Below are positions 51,827 to 59,534 of a DNA stretch of 64,000 nucleotides, in pieces. The translations under genes and the position numbers were made by a program. Source of the DNA: Streptomyces echinatus (GTDB taxonomy: Bacteria > Actinomycetota > Actinomycetes > Streptomycetales > Streptomycetaceae); contig NZ_JACHJK010000002.1 in the NCBI RefSeq assembly GCF_014203595.1, positions 372,001 through 436,000 on the forward strand, in the 5' to 3' direction. The notes beneath the pieces are model-generated. The model had not been told where the DNA came from and did no database searches. It worked only from the letters and a program-made list of their open reading frames with translations. Position 1 is the first letter of the stretch. Every line of letters begins with the position of its first letter.

Positions 51827-53047
51827 GTGACCGACACCAGCGACACCCGGCCCGCAGAGGGTGCGGCGCGAACGCCGCGGCAGAGCCGACTGCACCGCCT
51901 GATGCGCTACCTCCCCCTGATCGCCCCCGTCCTGCTGTGGGCCGTGCCCTGCGGGGTGCTCCTGTACACCGGCCAGCACTGGCCGGCGCCCGTCACGGCG
52001 GTCGGCACCGTCCTGTTCGCCCTCGGCCTCATCGGCATGCCGCTCGCGATGGTGCGCGGCCACGGCCGGCGCCAGCAGGACCGGGCGGCGATCGTCGGTG
52101 ACACCCTGCTGGGCACCAGCTGGGTCCTGTTCACCTGGTCCGTCCTGCTCGGCGTCCTCCTGCGGCTCGCCCTCACCCTGGCCGGCGTCGGCGACAGTCA
52201 GGACCGGGCCCGAATCGTCACGTGGGCCGTCCTCGGCGTCACCGCCGTACTGCTTGCCTGGGGGTACGCCGAGGCCCGCCGCGTCCCGCGCGTACGCCGA
52301 CTGGACGTGCGGCTCCCACGACTGGGTGCCGGGCTGGACGGCACCCGCGTCGTCCTCATCACCGACACCCACTACGGCCCGCTCGACCGCGCCCGCTGGT
52401 CGGCACGGGTGTGCGAGACGGTGAACACCCTGGAGGCCGACCTGGTCTGCCACACCGGCGACATCGCGGACGGCACGGCCGAACGCCGCCGCGCCCAGGC
52501 CGCGCCGCTGGGTACCGTGCGGGCCACCCGGGCCCGGGTCTACGTCACCGGCAACCACGAGTACTACAGCGAGGCCCAGGGCTGGGTCGACCTGATGGAC
52601 GAGCTGGGCTGGGAGCCGCTGCGCAACCGCCATCTGCTGCTCGAACGCGGAGGCGACACCCTTGTCGTCGCCGGCGTGGACGACGTCACCGCCGAGTCCT
52701 CCGGCCTGGCCGGCCACCGCGCCCACCTCGCCGGGGCCCTGGCCGGGGCCGATCCCGGCCTGCCCGTCCTGCTCCTGGCCCACCAGCCCAAGTTCGTCGA
52801 CCGGGCGGCAGCCGAGGGCATCGACCTCCAGCTCTCCGGTCACACCCACGGCGGCCAGATCTGGCCCTTCCACCACCTGGTCCGCCTCGACCAGCCCGCG
52901 CTCGCCGGCCTCAGCCGCCACGGCACCCGCACCCTCCTCTACACCAGCCGCGGCACCGGCTTCTGGGGCCCACCGTTCCGCGTCTTCGCCCCCAGCGAGA
53001 TCACCCTGCTCGTGCTCCGCTCCGGGCACCTGCCCACCTCGCCGTAG
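51827..53047 (+). CDS. Membrane-bound metallophosphoesterase
   Basis: A 406-residue protein from GTG 51827 (GGGAGGG upstream). Four N-terminal membrane helices (LIAPVLLWAVPCGVLLYTG, VGTVLFALGLIGMPLAMV, WVLFTWSVLLGVLLRLAL, IVTWAVLGVTAVLLAWGYA) precede the calcineurin-like domain. Its metal motifs are ITDTHYG near 178, HTGDIAD near 209, TGNHEYY near 242 and SGHTHGGQIWPF near 337. It belongs to the YkuE/YaeI-like group, thought to hydrolyse phospholipid-type phosphodiesters or pyrophosphates. The natural substrate is unknown. It is divergent from the helicase gene. Confidence 0.92.
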   Translation: MTDTSDTRPAEGAARTPRQSRLHRLMRYLPLIAPVLLWAVPCGVLLYTGQHWPAPVTAVGTVLFALGLIGMPLAMVRGHGRRQQDRAAIVGDTLLGTSWVLFTWSVLLGVLLRLALTLAGVGDSQDRARIVTWAVLGVTAVLLAWGYAEARRVPRVRRLDVRLPRLGAGLDGTRVVLITDTHYGPLDRARWSARVCETVNTLEADLVCHTGDIADGTAERRRAQAAPLGTVRATRARVYVTGNHEYYSEAQGWVDLMDELGWEPLRNRHLLLERGGDTLVVAGVDDVTAESSGLAGHRAHLAGALAGADPGLPVLLLAHQPKFVDRAAAEGIDLQLSGHTHGGQIWPFHHLVRLDQPALAGLSRHGTRTLLYTSRGTGFWGPPFRVFAPSEITLLVLRSGHLPTSP

Positions 53048-53123
53048 CACCGGGCGGGCCGGCACATCCGCTCGGCATGACGCCCGCACCACCGGCACAC
53101 GAGGAATCTGCCACCCAGGCCGG

Positions 53124-53365
53124 CTGTGGACGTTCGTCACCGAGGAACTCGACAGCGGCGCATACGGCCAGATCCTGCGCTCGAAGGGATTCTTCACCAT
53201 GGCCGGCCGACCGCACGTGAAGATGCGCTGCACGCGGCGCTGACCGATTGCCTCGTGGCCGAAGGCGAGAGCTTGCCGCCCGTCGACCCCTTCCCCGCGT
53301 GGGACACCCACGGCGTCGACGGCACCTGCGACCCGGAGCATCCCGAACTCGTCGCGGGTGCCTGA
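53124..53365 (+). pseudogene. Remnant of a COG0523 (CobW-like) GTPase C-terminus
   Basis: Two out-of-frame pieces lie in order. The first (53124 to about 53220) reads LWTFVTEELDSGAYGQILRS and KGFFTMAGRP, the start of a CobW C-terminal domain. The second (about 53222-53365) reads REDALHAALTDCLVAEGES and PFPAWDTHGVDGTCDPEHP, the end of the same domain. The ~60-70 residues normally between them are missing and the frame changes at the junction, so this is an internally deleted fragment without a 5' end. COG0523 proteins are zinc-linked, which suits the neighbouring zinc-starvation genes. Confidence 0.6.
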
Positions 53366-53466
53366 AAAGGCTACGGGCCGGTGGCCTCTATCGGCCGAGG
53401 AGATCGTGCACACCGGGGCCGGCGAAGCGGCTGCGGGCCGGAGCGGCAGAAGGCTTCGGCGGAAAT

Positions 53467-54216
53467 TTACCTCGTGGGAGTCAGCGGAAGAGCGTCGGTG
53501 TACGCGTTCACCGGCTTGGCGATCTTCTCCTCAGACTGGGCGTCGAGCGCGGCGGCGGCAGAGCTCGTGCCCAGGGTCCCCCGGGGGTGCCAGGTGCCCG
53601 TGACGGCTACCCAGGTGTTGGTGGGCAGGGCCGGGGTGCCGTAGATCCGTACCTTTACGGACTGGGCATCCGCCGCACAGCAGGAGATCATGATCCGGGT
53701 CAGAAACCAGCTGTCGCCCTGCTGGCCGGGCGTGACGAATCCGGCCATCTGGACCGTACGTCCCCTGATGGCCTTGGTCCGGTCCTGCTGCACGCGACGA
53801 GTGAAGTCGGAGAGGGTGATCGGTAGCGGTGAGATCCCCGGCAGTGGGTCGAAGTCGTCCTGATGAGTGATGGCCTTGGGGGCTGCACGGGAGGCGGTGT
53901 ACGCGCCAAGGGCGGGCGGGGCATAAAGGAGCAGGCTCAGTACCGGGAGGAACAGCAGCCACGCGGCACGGGGTGTGGTGGAGTGGTGGTGCCCGTGGCT
54001 TTCATTGCCGTGGTCCGTATGCTCCTCGCCTCCGCGCCGTCGCCCGTACGACACCGCGTCTGCCACGCCGAGCAGGATCAGCAGAGCGCCGGAGGCGATG
54101 AGCAACGGGCGCATCCCCTCCTTGACGTAGCGCAGGTACAGATCGGTGAAGAGGGAGACGCGCAGCAGTCCGATGCCGGCGAGGAGGAGCAAGGTCATCT
54201 GCAGCGGGCGTTTCAC
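53467..54216 (-). CDS. TIGR03943 family membrane protein
   Basis: A 249-residue protein from GTG 54216 (GGAGGAG upstream). Two N-terminal helices (LQMTLLLLAGIGLLRVSLF, LLIASGALLILLGVADAV) are followed by a His-rich loop (HTDHGNESHGHHHS), a third helix and an extracytoplasmic C-terminal domain with FVTPGQQGDSWFLTRIMISC and CAADAQSVKVRIYG. TIGR03943 proteins pair with the DUF318-type permease, as here with a 4-nt overlap. The His-rich loop and location beside zinc-independent ribosomal genes suggest zinc or another metal as ligand; this is inference. Confidence 0.87.
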   Translation of the reverse strand: MKRPLQMTLLLLAGIGLLRVSLFTDLYLRYVKEGMRPLLIASGALLILLGVADAVSYGRRRGGEEHTDHGNESHGHHHSTTPRAAWLLFLPVLSLLLYAPPALGAYTASRAAPKAITHQDDFDPLPGISPLPITLSDFTRRVQQDRTKAIRGRTVQMAGFVTPGQQGDSWFLTRIMISCCAADAQSVKVRIYGTPALPTNTWVAVTGTWHPRGTLGTSSAAAALDAQSEEKIAKPVNAYTDALPLTPTR

Positions 54217-55238
54217 AGCAGTGCTCCTCCGATCAGCGAACTGGACAGGACAGCCACGACCGTCGTGGCGGCGGAGAACCGGACCGCGAAGGCCCGGCCG
54301 AAGGTGCCCGCCTGCAGGGCGATCAGCTTGAGGTCGACCATGGGACCGACCACCATGAACGCCAGCCGCGCGACCGGCGAGAACCCGCTGAGCGAGGCCG
54401 CCACGAACGCATCCGCCTCCGAACACACTGCCAGCACGATCGCCAGTGCGGCCAGGAACGCCACGGAGAGCCAGGGCGAACCGGAGAACGCCTCCAGCAC
54501 GGAACGGGGCACCGCCACATTGAAGGTGGCCGCAGCCATCGCACCCACCACGAGGAATCCGCCCGCGTGCAGGAAGTCGTGCTGGAAGCCCGCCCGGAAC
54601 TCCCGCCACCGACTGCCACCCACCTGATGCCCGCTGTGCCGCAGCTTGGGCCGCAGCCACTCGGCCCGCCCCAGCCATAGCCAAAGCCAGCCCATCACCG
54701 CGGCTGTGCCCAACGAGGCCAGCAGCCGGGCGGCAACCATCGCGGGGTGTCCGGGGAAGGCGACCGCGGTTGCGGTCAGCACCACCGGGTTGATCGCGGG
54801 TGCCGACAGCAGGAACGCGAACGCGGCCGCCGGCGTGACACCTCGGGCGATCAAGCTGTTGGCCACCGGCACCGACGCACACTCACAGCCTGGCAACACG
54901 GCTCCCGCCATGCCGGCCACCGGCACGGCGAGCACTGGCCGGCGTGGCAGCACACGGCTGAACACTCGTGCGGGCACGAACGCGTTGATGGCACCGGACA
55001 GGGCCGTGCCCAGCAGCAGGAAGGGCAGCGCCTGCACAGTCACGGCGAGACACACGGTGCGCCACGCCTGCATCGCCGGGGTCTCCATCCACCGGCCCCC
55101 GAAGTAGAGCACCGTGCCAGGAACGGTGGCCGCCCCCAGCAGCAGCAGTGGCCAGAACCTGAACCAGTCGGGAGCGGTCTCGTCCCTCGCCGCTCCGTCC
55201 GTATCGGGGGCCTCGGTTCGTTCGTGTGTTCTCTGCAT
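54213..55238 (-). CDS. Permease (DUF318/two-TM-bundle type)
   Basis: A 341-residue membrane protein with about eight helices, starting MQRTHERTEAPDTDG at 55238; a TTG at 55256 is an alternative. The family signature GCECASVPVANSLIARGV after helix 3 and FLLSAPAINPVVL mark the DUF318 permease group, and a second copy-like region (CSEADAFVAASLSGFSPVAR) completes the pseudo-repeat. Paired with the TIGR03943 gene. The transported substrate is not established; metal transport under zinc limitation fits the neighbourhood. Confidence 0.88.
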   Translation of the reverse strand: MQRTHERTEAPDTDGAARDETAPDWFRFWPLLLLGAATVPGTVLYFGGRWMETPAMQAWRTVCLAVTVQALPFLLLGTALSGAINAFVPARVFSRVLPRRPVLAVPVAGMAGAVLPGCECASVPVANSLIARGVTPAAAFAFLLSAPAINPVVLTATAVAFPGHPAMVAARLLASLGTAAVMGWLWLWLGRAEWLRPKLRHSGHQVGGSRWREFRAGFQHDFLHAGGFLVVGAMAAATFNVAVPRSVLEAFSGSPWLSVAFLAALAIVLAVCSEADAFVAASLSGFSPVARLAFMVVGPMVDLKLIALQAGTFGRAFAVRFSAATTVVAVLSSSLIGGALL

Positions 55239-55421
55239 GCCGGCTCCGCCTGTCAAATGCCCGAGTCAACGTAGCGGACATCGACGAAGACCATATCCGA
55301 GGGTGCCAAGAGCTCTGCCTGATACACCGAGGGCAGCCTGGCTGCCGCTGCTGGGTGCCACGACGGCCAGGCAGGTTGCCGCGCCGTCGGACCCGTACGC
55401 GAAAGCGCTGACGCGCGCCGA
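55239..55421 (-). other. 183-nt gap between rpsR and the permease gene
   Basis: No gene is convincing here. A plus-strand frame ends with [20 protein letters not shown] at 55437, which looks coding-like but has no start or family match and could be a gene remnant. No separate Zur-like box was found, so the permease may be read through from rpsR. Confidence 0.35.
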
Positions 55422-55664
55422 CTATCGGGAACTGTAGGGCAGCAGAGCCATCTCGCGTGCGTTCTTGACGGCTTGCGCTATCTGCCACTGCTGCTGACGC
55501 GTCACGTGGGTCACCCGACGGCTGCGGATCTTTCCGCGGTCGGAGATGAACGTGCGCAGCACATCAGTGTCCTTGTAGTCGATGTACGTGATGCCGGCGG
55601 CGTCCAGCGGGTTGGTGCGCTGCCTTGGGGCGTTCTGCCGCCGGGGTGTCTTGTTTCGGGGCAC
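55422..55664 (-). CDS. rpsR: 30S ribosomal protein S18, zinc-independent paralogue
   Basis: An 80-residue S18 from GTG 55664. Conserved core: [35 protein letters not shown] and [10 protein letters not shown]. The zinc-binding cysteines found near the start of the housekeeping actinobacterial S18 are absent; the N-terminus is [20 protein letters not shown]. It is the C-minus paralogue that replaces the zinc-containing protein when zinc is short. It follows the COG0523 gene by 63 nt. Confidence 0.95.
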   Translation of the reverse strand: MPRNKTPRRQNAPRQRTNPLDAAGITYIDYKDTDVLRTFISDRGKIRSRRVTHVTRQQQWQIAQAVKNAREMALLPYSSR

Positions 55665-55727
55665 GGTCGGGTCGGTCCTCTCTTCAAGGGATGCGTTCGG
55701 ACATGCAGGCCATCGGGCAGGCAGAGG

Positions 55728-56906
55728 TCAGGCCACCGGGTAGAGCAAGTCGTCGAAGGCGTGCGGCAGTTCCATCCAGCCGTCCCTGCCCGCCGCGTAC
55801 TCGTCGTGCGTGAGCAGACACGAGTCGAGCAGGGACAGCAGACCGTCTCGGTCAAGGCCCGGCGAGGTGAAGGTGAGGTACTGGCAACGGTCACCGTGCT
55901 CTGGATGCCAGTCCAGAGACGCTGCGACGCGCCGTTCGGCCGGAACCATCTCCCAAGCGGCCGCAGGCAGGGCGGCCAGCCAGGGACCGACCGATTCCAC
56001 GCACAGCGCGCCGCCCGCGGCGTCCCACGACAGCAGCGTGTCGGGACGGTCCGCCAGCCAGAAGCGCCCACGGCTGCGGGCGGCGGCGCAGGTCAGATCC
56101 TCCAGCGCGGCGTAGAGGCGCTGCGGGTGGAAGGGCCGCTCGCACCGCCAGACGAGGGTGCTCACGCCGTGCTCGTCGCACTCCTGCGGCAGCAGCGCGC
56201 AGGCTGGGTGCAGGCGGGCGGCGGCCGCTGCCACGTCGAACCCCGTCAGCAGAGCGGCGCCCAGAGTGCCACCTCTTCCGACCCGTATCGGTCGTGCGCC
56301 GGGTGTGAGCTGGGCGAGCAGCGCGCGGTCGCTGTCGTCGGTGCACTCGCCGTCCCCTCCCCCCGAGCCGTCCTCCGCCAGGGCGATGACCGTGGGGTAC
56401 TCCAGCTGACGGGCGAAGGTGTCGGCGACGGTGCGCTGGTCGGTCGGAGCGGCGGCGAGGCCGACGTCGGCCAGGTCGTCACCGTTGGAGAGGTACGGCA
56501 GGACGAGTGCCGGGTCGACTGCGGTGGCAACGCCGGTCAGAGCCAGCGGTGCGCCCGCGGCGGCTATCACCCCGGCCATGGCCTGGGGCTCGACGGAGTC
56601 CCACAGTTCCACGACAGCCAGCCGGCACCGGCCCTCCTCCGCGAGGCGCAGCAGTTCAGGGACGAGGTCCTCGCGCAAGGCACAGCACGCGCAGTCGTTC
56701 ACCAGGGGTGCGTCGCCGCTGCCCAGCGGGCCGTCGGCGTCGCGTACGGTGCGGTGCACAGCGCTGTCGACGGCACACGTCAGGTCGTGGTGCAGTGCGA
56801 CCGAGCCGGGGACCGTACGCAGGATCTCGTCCACGGCGGCGCGGCGGGCGTCGGCATGCAACCCGGCGACGATCGCGACCGGAAGCCGCGTCCGCTTCCC
56901 GCTCAC
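55728..56906 (-). CDS. COG0523/CobW-family protein, probable MRF (hibernation factor-recruiting) homologue
   Basis: A 392-residue protein from GTG 56906 (GGAGGAG upstream), overlapping the L31 stop by 4 nt. COG0523 features are the cysteine motif [16 protein letters not shown] near residue 69 and the CobW C-terminal domain (~260-380; [28 protein letters not shown]). The expected P-loop GxxGxGKT is replaced by [15 protein letters not shown], so GTP binding by the canonical motif is doubtful. In mycobacteria the COG0523 gene of the zinc-independent ribosomal operon encodes Mrf, which brings the hibernation factor Mpy to ribosomes. Gene order matches, so an MRF-like role is the best guess. Confidence 0.82.
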   Translation of the reverse strand: MSGKRTRLPVAIVAGLHADARRAAVDEILRTVPGSVALHHDLTCAVDSAVHRTVRDADGPLGSGDAPLVNDCACCALREDLVPELLRLAEEGRCRLAVVELWDSVEPQAMAGVIAAAGAPLALTGVATAVDPALVLPYLSNGDDLADVGLAAAPTDQRTVADTFARQLEYPTVIALAEDGSGGGDGECTDDSDRALLAQLTPGARPIRVGRGGTLGAALLTGFDVAAAAARLHPACALLPQECDEHGVSTLVWRCERPFHPQRLYAALEDLTCAAARSRGRFWLADRPDTLLSWDAAGGALCVESVGPWLAALPAAAWEMVPAERRVAASLDWHPEHGDRCQYLTFTSPGLDRDGLLSLLDSCLLTHDEYAAGRDGWMELPHAFDDLLYPVA

Positions 56907-57160
56907 CGCTGGTCTCCTCCGCGGCCGTAGCGCCGTTCGAAACGCTCGACCCGGCCCGCGGTGTCCAGGACCCGCTGGGTGCCGGTGTAGAAGGGGTGGC
57001 TCGCCGAGGAGATCTCGACGTCGATGACCGGGTAGGTGTTGCCGTCCTCCCACTCGACGGTCTTGTCGCTGGTGGCTGTCGACCGGGTGAGGAAGGCGTA
57101 GTCGGCGGCCCGGTCACGGAAGACGACCGGGCGGTACTCGGGGTGGATTCCGGGCTTCAC
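56903..57160 (-). CDS. rpmE: 50S ribosomal protein L31 type B (zinc-independent)
   Basis: An 85-residue L31 from GTG 57160: [20 protein letters not shown], then [20 protein letters not shown]. It contains no cysteine, unlike zinc-binding L31, and has the extra internal segment of type B forms. It lies 5 nt after rpmG and overlaps the COG0523 start, so all minus-strand genes from 57330 down to at least 55422 form one operon. Confidence 0.95.
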   Translation of the reverse strand: MKPGIHPEYRPVVFRDRAADYAFLTRSTATSDKTVEWEDGNTYPVIDVEISSASHPFYTGTQRVLDTAGRVERFERRYGRGGDQR

Positions 57161-57165
57161 GGCTT

Positions 57166-57330
57166 TCAGCGCTCCTCACGGAAGTCGACGTGGCGGCCGG
57201 CGACGGGGTCGTACTTGCGCAGGGTCAGCCGGTCGGGGTTGGTACGGCGGTTCTTGCGGGTCACGTAGGTGTAGCCGGTGCCGGCGGTGGACCTCAGCTT
57301 GATGATCGGGCGCAGTTCGTTACGGGCCAT
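57166..57330 (-). CDS. rpmG: 50S ribosomal protein L33 (zinc-independent)
   Basis: A 54-residue L33: [54 protein letters not shown]. The two CxxC zinc motifs of the housekeeping form are absent. No Shine-Dalgarno sequence precedes the ATG (GGTGTTGCCC), and a TATGGT -10-like box ends only 7 nt upstream, so the mRNA is probably leaderless. First gene of the minus-strand zinc-starvation operon. Confidence 0.95.
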   Translation of the reverse strand: MARNELRPIIKLRSTAGTGYTYVTRKNRRTNPDRLTLRKYDPVAGRHVDFREER

Positions 57331-57337
57331 GGGCAAC

Positions 57338-57380
57338 ACCATACACGGGATTGGTTTTCATTTTCATTTAGGCCTACTGT
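57338..57380. promoter_or_regulatory. Divergent promoters with candidate Zur box
   Basis: Plus strand: TTGGTT (57351-57356), 18-nt spacer, TACTGT (57375-57380) for rpmB. Minus strand: TGAAAA (complement of 57361-57366), 17-nt spacer, TATGGT (complement of 57338-57343) for rpmG. The overlap region 57352-57370 is an AT-rich island reading TGGTTTTCATTTTCA. It holds one good half-site of the TGAAAAT...ATTTTCA Zur motif, but the other half is poor. Zur control is therefore inferred mainly from gene content. Confidence 0.5.
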
Positions 57381-57404
57381 GCTGCCACAACACGAGGAGG
57401 AACC

Positions 57405-57641
57405 ATGTCCGCTCACTGCCAACTCACCGGCCGACAGCCCGGCTTCGGTCATCAGATCTCGCACTCGCACCGGCGCACGAAGCGCCGCTTCGACCCGAAC
57501 GTCCAGCGCAAGCGCTACTGGCTGCCGAGCGAAGGCCGCCACGTCCGGCTCACCCTCTCCGCCAAGGGCATCAAGACGGTGGACACGATCGGCATCGAGG
57601 CCGCCGTGGCCCGCATACGCGCCCAGGGAGGGAAGGTCTGA
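57405..57641 (+). CDS. rpmB: 50S ribosomal protein L28 (zinc-independent)
   Basis: A 78-residue L28 starting [20 protein letters not shown], with [18 protein letters not shown] in the core. Only one cysteine is left, so the zinc knuckle of the housekeeping paralogue is lost. GAGGAGG gives a strong ribosome-binding site. The stop overlaps the rpsN start by one base (TGATG). Confidence 0.95.
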   Translation: MSAHCQLTGRQPGFGHQISHSHRRTKRRFDPNVQRKRYWLPSEGRHVRLTLSAKGIKTVDTIGIEAAVARIRAQGGKV

Positions 57642-57946
57642 TGGCGAAGAAGAGCAAGATCGCGAAGAACGAGCAGCGGCGCCTTGTCGTGGCCCGCTAC
57701 GCCGCCCGCCGCTCCGAACTGAAGGCGATCATCTCGTCGCCCCGGACATCCGACGAGGATCGCGCGGCCGCTCAGCGCGAACTGCGCCGGCAGCCCCGCG
57801 ACGCCAGTGCCACCCGCCTGCGCAACCGTGACTCCGTGGACGGCCGCCCTCGCGGCCACCTGCGCACCTTCGGCCTGTCCCGCATCCGCGTACGCGAGAT
57901 GGCCCACGCGGGCGAGCTCCCCGGCGTGACCAAGAGCAGTTGGTGA
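57641..57946 (+). CDS. rpsN: 30S ribosomal protein S14 (zinc-independent, long form)
   Basis: A 101-residue S14: [20 protein letters not shown], then [20 protein letters not shown] and [20 protein letters not shown]. It is the long C-minus form; the short zinc-binding S14 (61 residues) carries CxxC pairs absent here. It forms a two-gene operon with rpmB, divergent from rpmG. Confidence 0.96.
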   Translation: MAKKSKIAKNEQRRLVVARYAARRSELKAIISSPRTSDEDRAAAQRELRRQPRDASATRLRNRDSVDGRPRGHLRTFGLSRIRVREMAHAGELPGVTKSSW

Positions 57947-58613
57947 CCCGGACCCGGTCCGCTCCCCCCTCAAGACCGCGCCGCCCCGGACGTCTGCGTG
58001 CCCGCTCTGGGAGGCATCGAGGACTTCTCCCTCCCACGCCGAGCGGAGCGGCGCGCCGATGCAAGCCCTGAACACCGGCGCTGAGCTCGCAAGGCCACCT
58101 CCGGCCCCCAGGAAGGTCCGTGATCCAGGCACGGTGAACAGAAGGCCCCCGACGTTCTCACGGTGATGGCGGCTGAGACCACGACCCGGCCGTTCCCCTG
58201 CTCTTCCCCAGAGCCGGCGCGCAGGTTCGGCTCAGGAGGGGGCACGCACAACCGCGAGGGAGACGGCACGGGAGCGGCTGACCGGCAGAGCGCACCTCAT
58301 CCCGACTACGGACACCATGCCGGCGCGGGCCCTGTCCCCTCCTCGGCGGCCGCCCGCCGAGCCCGCAGGCCCTGGTGGTGCCGGCCGCCTACCCGACGCG
58401 ATGGGCATGCCCGCCCCGCACGAGCCGGTCTTCCGCACCCGCCGAGGCCCTCACCCGCCGCCGGGCCGGAAGCGACTACACCACCATCACGGCCCTGGCA
58501 CGCCAGCTCGCGAAGACGTTCTGGGCCAAGATCGAGAAGATCGACCCGGGGCAGCAGGATCTGCCATCTGAGCCCGGAGGTCGCCGCCGCCTGGCCCCGA
58601 GCCGGTCCCGAAG
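57947..58613. other. 667-nt region with no intact gene
   Basis: No open frame here has a ribosome-binding site plus family match. A plus-strand stretch near 58470-58560 (SDYTTITALARQLAKTFWAK) has a coding look and may be a degraded gene. The region marks the passage from the zinc cluster into accessory DNA. Confidence 0.4.
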
Positions 58614-58787
58614 TCACTCCCTGATGGGGCGTCGACTTGCTCGAAGCTGTCGCACCGTCGCCGGGTCCTGGTAGCCGACCTGCTGCGCAATGGCGGCAGT
58701 GGGCATGGTGGTGGTGCTGCGCAGATGATCGGCCCGCTCGGCGCGCAGCGCCCGGATGAACTGCTTGTCGAACTTCGTCTGCGCCAT
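58614..58787 (-). CDS. Small protein, possibly HTH-containing
   Basis: A 57-residue basic protein starting MAQTKFDKQFIRALRAERAD, with AAAGGG upstream. The second half (TMPTAAIAQQVGYQDPATVR) has the spacing of a helix-turn-helix. I do not recognise a family. It lies divergent from the damaged gene at 58947. Confidence 0.55.
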   Translation of the reverse strand: MAQTKFDKQFIRALRAERADHLRSTTTMPTAAIAQQVGYQDPATVRQLRASRRPIRE

Positions 58788-58853
58788 GGTCGTGCCCTTT
58801 CGGTGTGCGTCCCGGCACCTCACACCCGGAAGCGGACACGCACCGTAAACCGG

Positions 58854-58882
58854 TTGACCTGTGGATAAAGTCTGGCGATTCG
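58854..58882 (+). promoter_or_regulatory. Probable promoter of the damaged gene at 58947
   Basis: TTGACC (58854-58859), 17-nt spacer, GATTCG (58877-58882). The -35 is good and the -10 mediocre. The spacer is AT-richer than the surroundings. Confidence 0.4.
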
Positions 58883-58946
58883 AGCACCTCGAACGGCTCG
58901 CCGTTCCGGTGGGGATCTCGGGGGTCGGGCTGTCTACCGTGGGGCC

Positions 58947-59497
58947 GTGACCACGCCTTCCGACGACGCAGCCTAGCCGGTGCCGGTGCGGGTCGTGCTG
59001 CCCGCGGATCCGGTGCTCGGTCATCCGGAGCAGGAGGTCGTCGCGCGGCTGTGGAGGCGGCGGCAGACCGAGACGGGCTGGCTCTACCTGGTGGGGCTGC
59101 CGTCGTACCAGGACCTTGAAAACGGCGGCGTGGAGGCGGCGGAGTACCGGGTGTGGGTCCGCGCGCCCGACCATGTGCGGCCGGTCGACGGCCTCGACTA
59201 CGACCAGGTCGCCACCGAGCGGCTGGAGCCGTCACCAACGTCGGTGGTCCGCGAAGTGCTCGGGGAGCGCCGGCCTTCGGGGTGGGTGCCGGCGAAGGTG
59301 CGCGAGGGCGCGGCCCGGCCCGGGGCGTCCTGCACGCGCCCGACTGCGAAGAGGCTCCGCAGGGCGCACCGCTGCTCGATGTGGAGCACGCGTTGAACGT
59401 CGCGGAGAACCCGGGGACACGGCTGTGCACGCTGTGCGGGTGCGCTCAGGAGCTGACGCCGATGCTGAGCGGGTTCGACCACATCACCGACTCCTGA
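58947..59497 (+). pseudogene. Damaged gene for a small His/Cys-motif protein (DUF6233-like)
   Basis: From GTG 58947 the frame reads VTTPSDDAA, then TAG (58974-58976). It continues as PVPVRVVLPADPVLGHPEQE, then WLYLVGLPSYQD and EYRVWVRAPDHVRPVDGLDY, up to GERRPSGWVPAKV. Near 59296-59315 the frame shifts, and the sense resumes as RGRGPARGVLHAPDCEEAPQ with the cysteine motif LCTLCGCAQEL, ending at 59497. Two lesions (amber and frameshift) make a pseudogene likely. The layout recalls streptomycete DUF6233-type proteins of unknown function, whose C-terminal His/Cys residues look metal-binding; this recognition is tentative. Confidence 0.6.
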
Positions 59498-59534
59498 CCT
59501 GCCGTGGTCGGGTCTGTGGGGTGGATTCGAGGGA

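Noticed and set aside
57352..57366. A perfect Zur box between rpmG and rpmB
   Set aside because: Only one half-site matches well. It is reported as a candidate within the promoter entry, not as a confirmed site.
58375..58674. A plus-strand gene with TITALARQLAKTFWAKIEK
   Set aside because: Part of it looks coding, but no start, ribosome-binding site or family match was found. It is noted only as a possible remnant.
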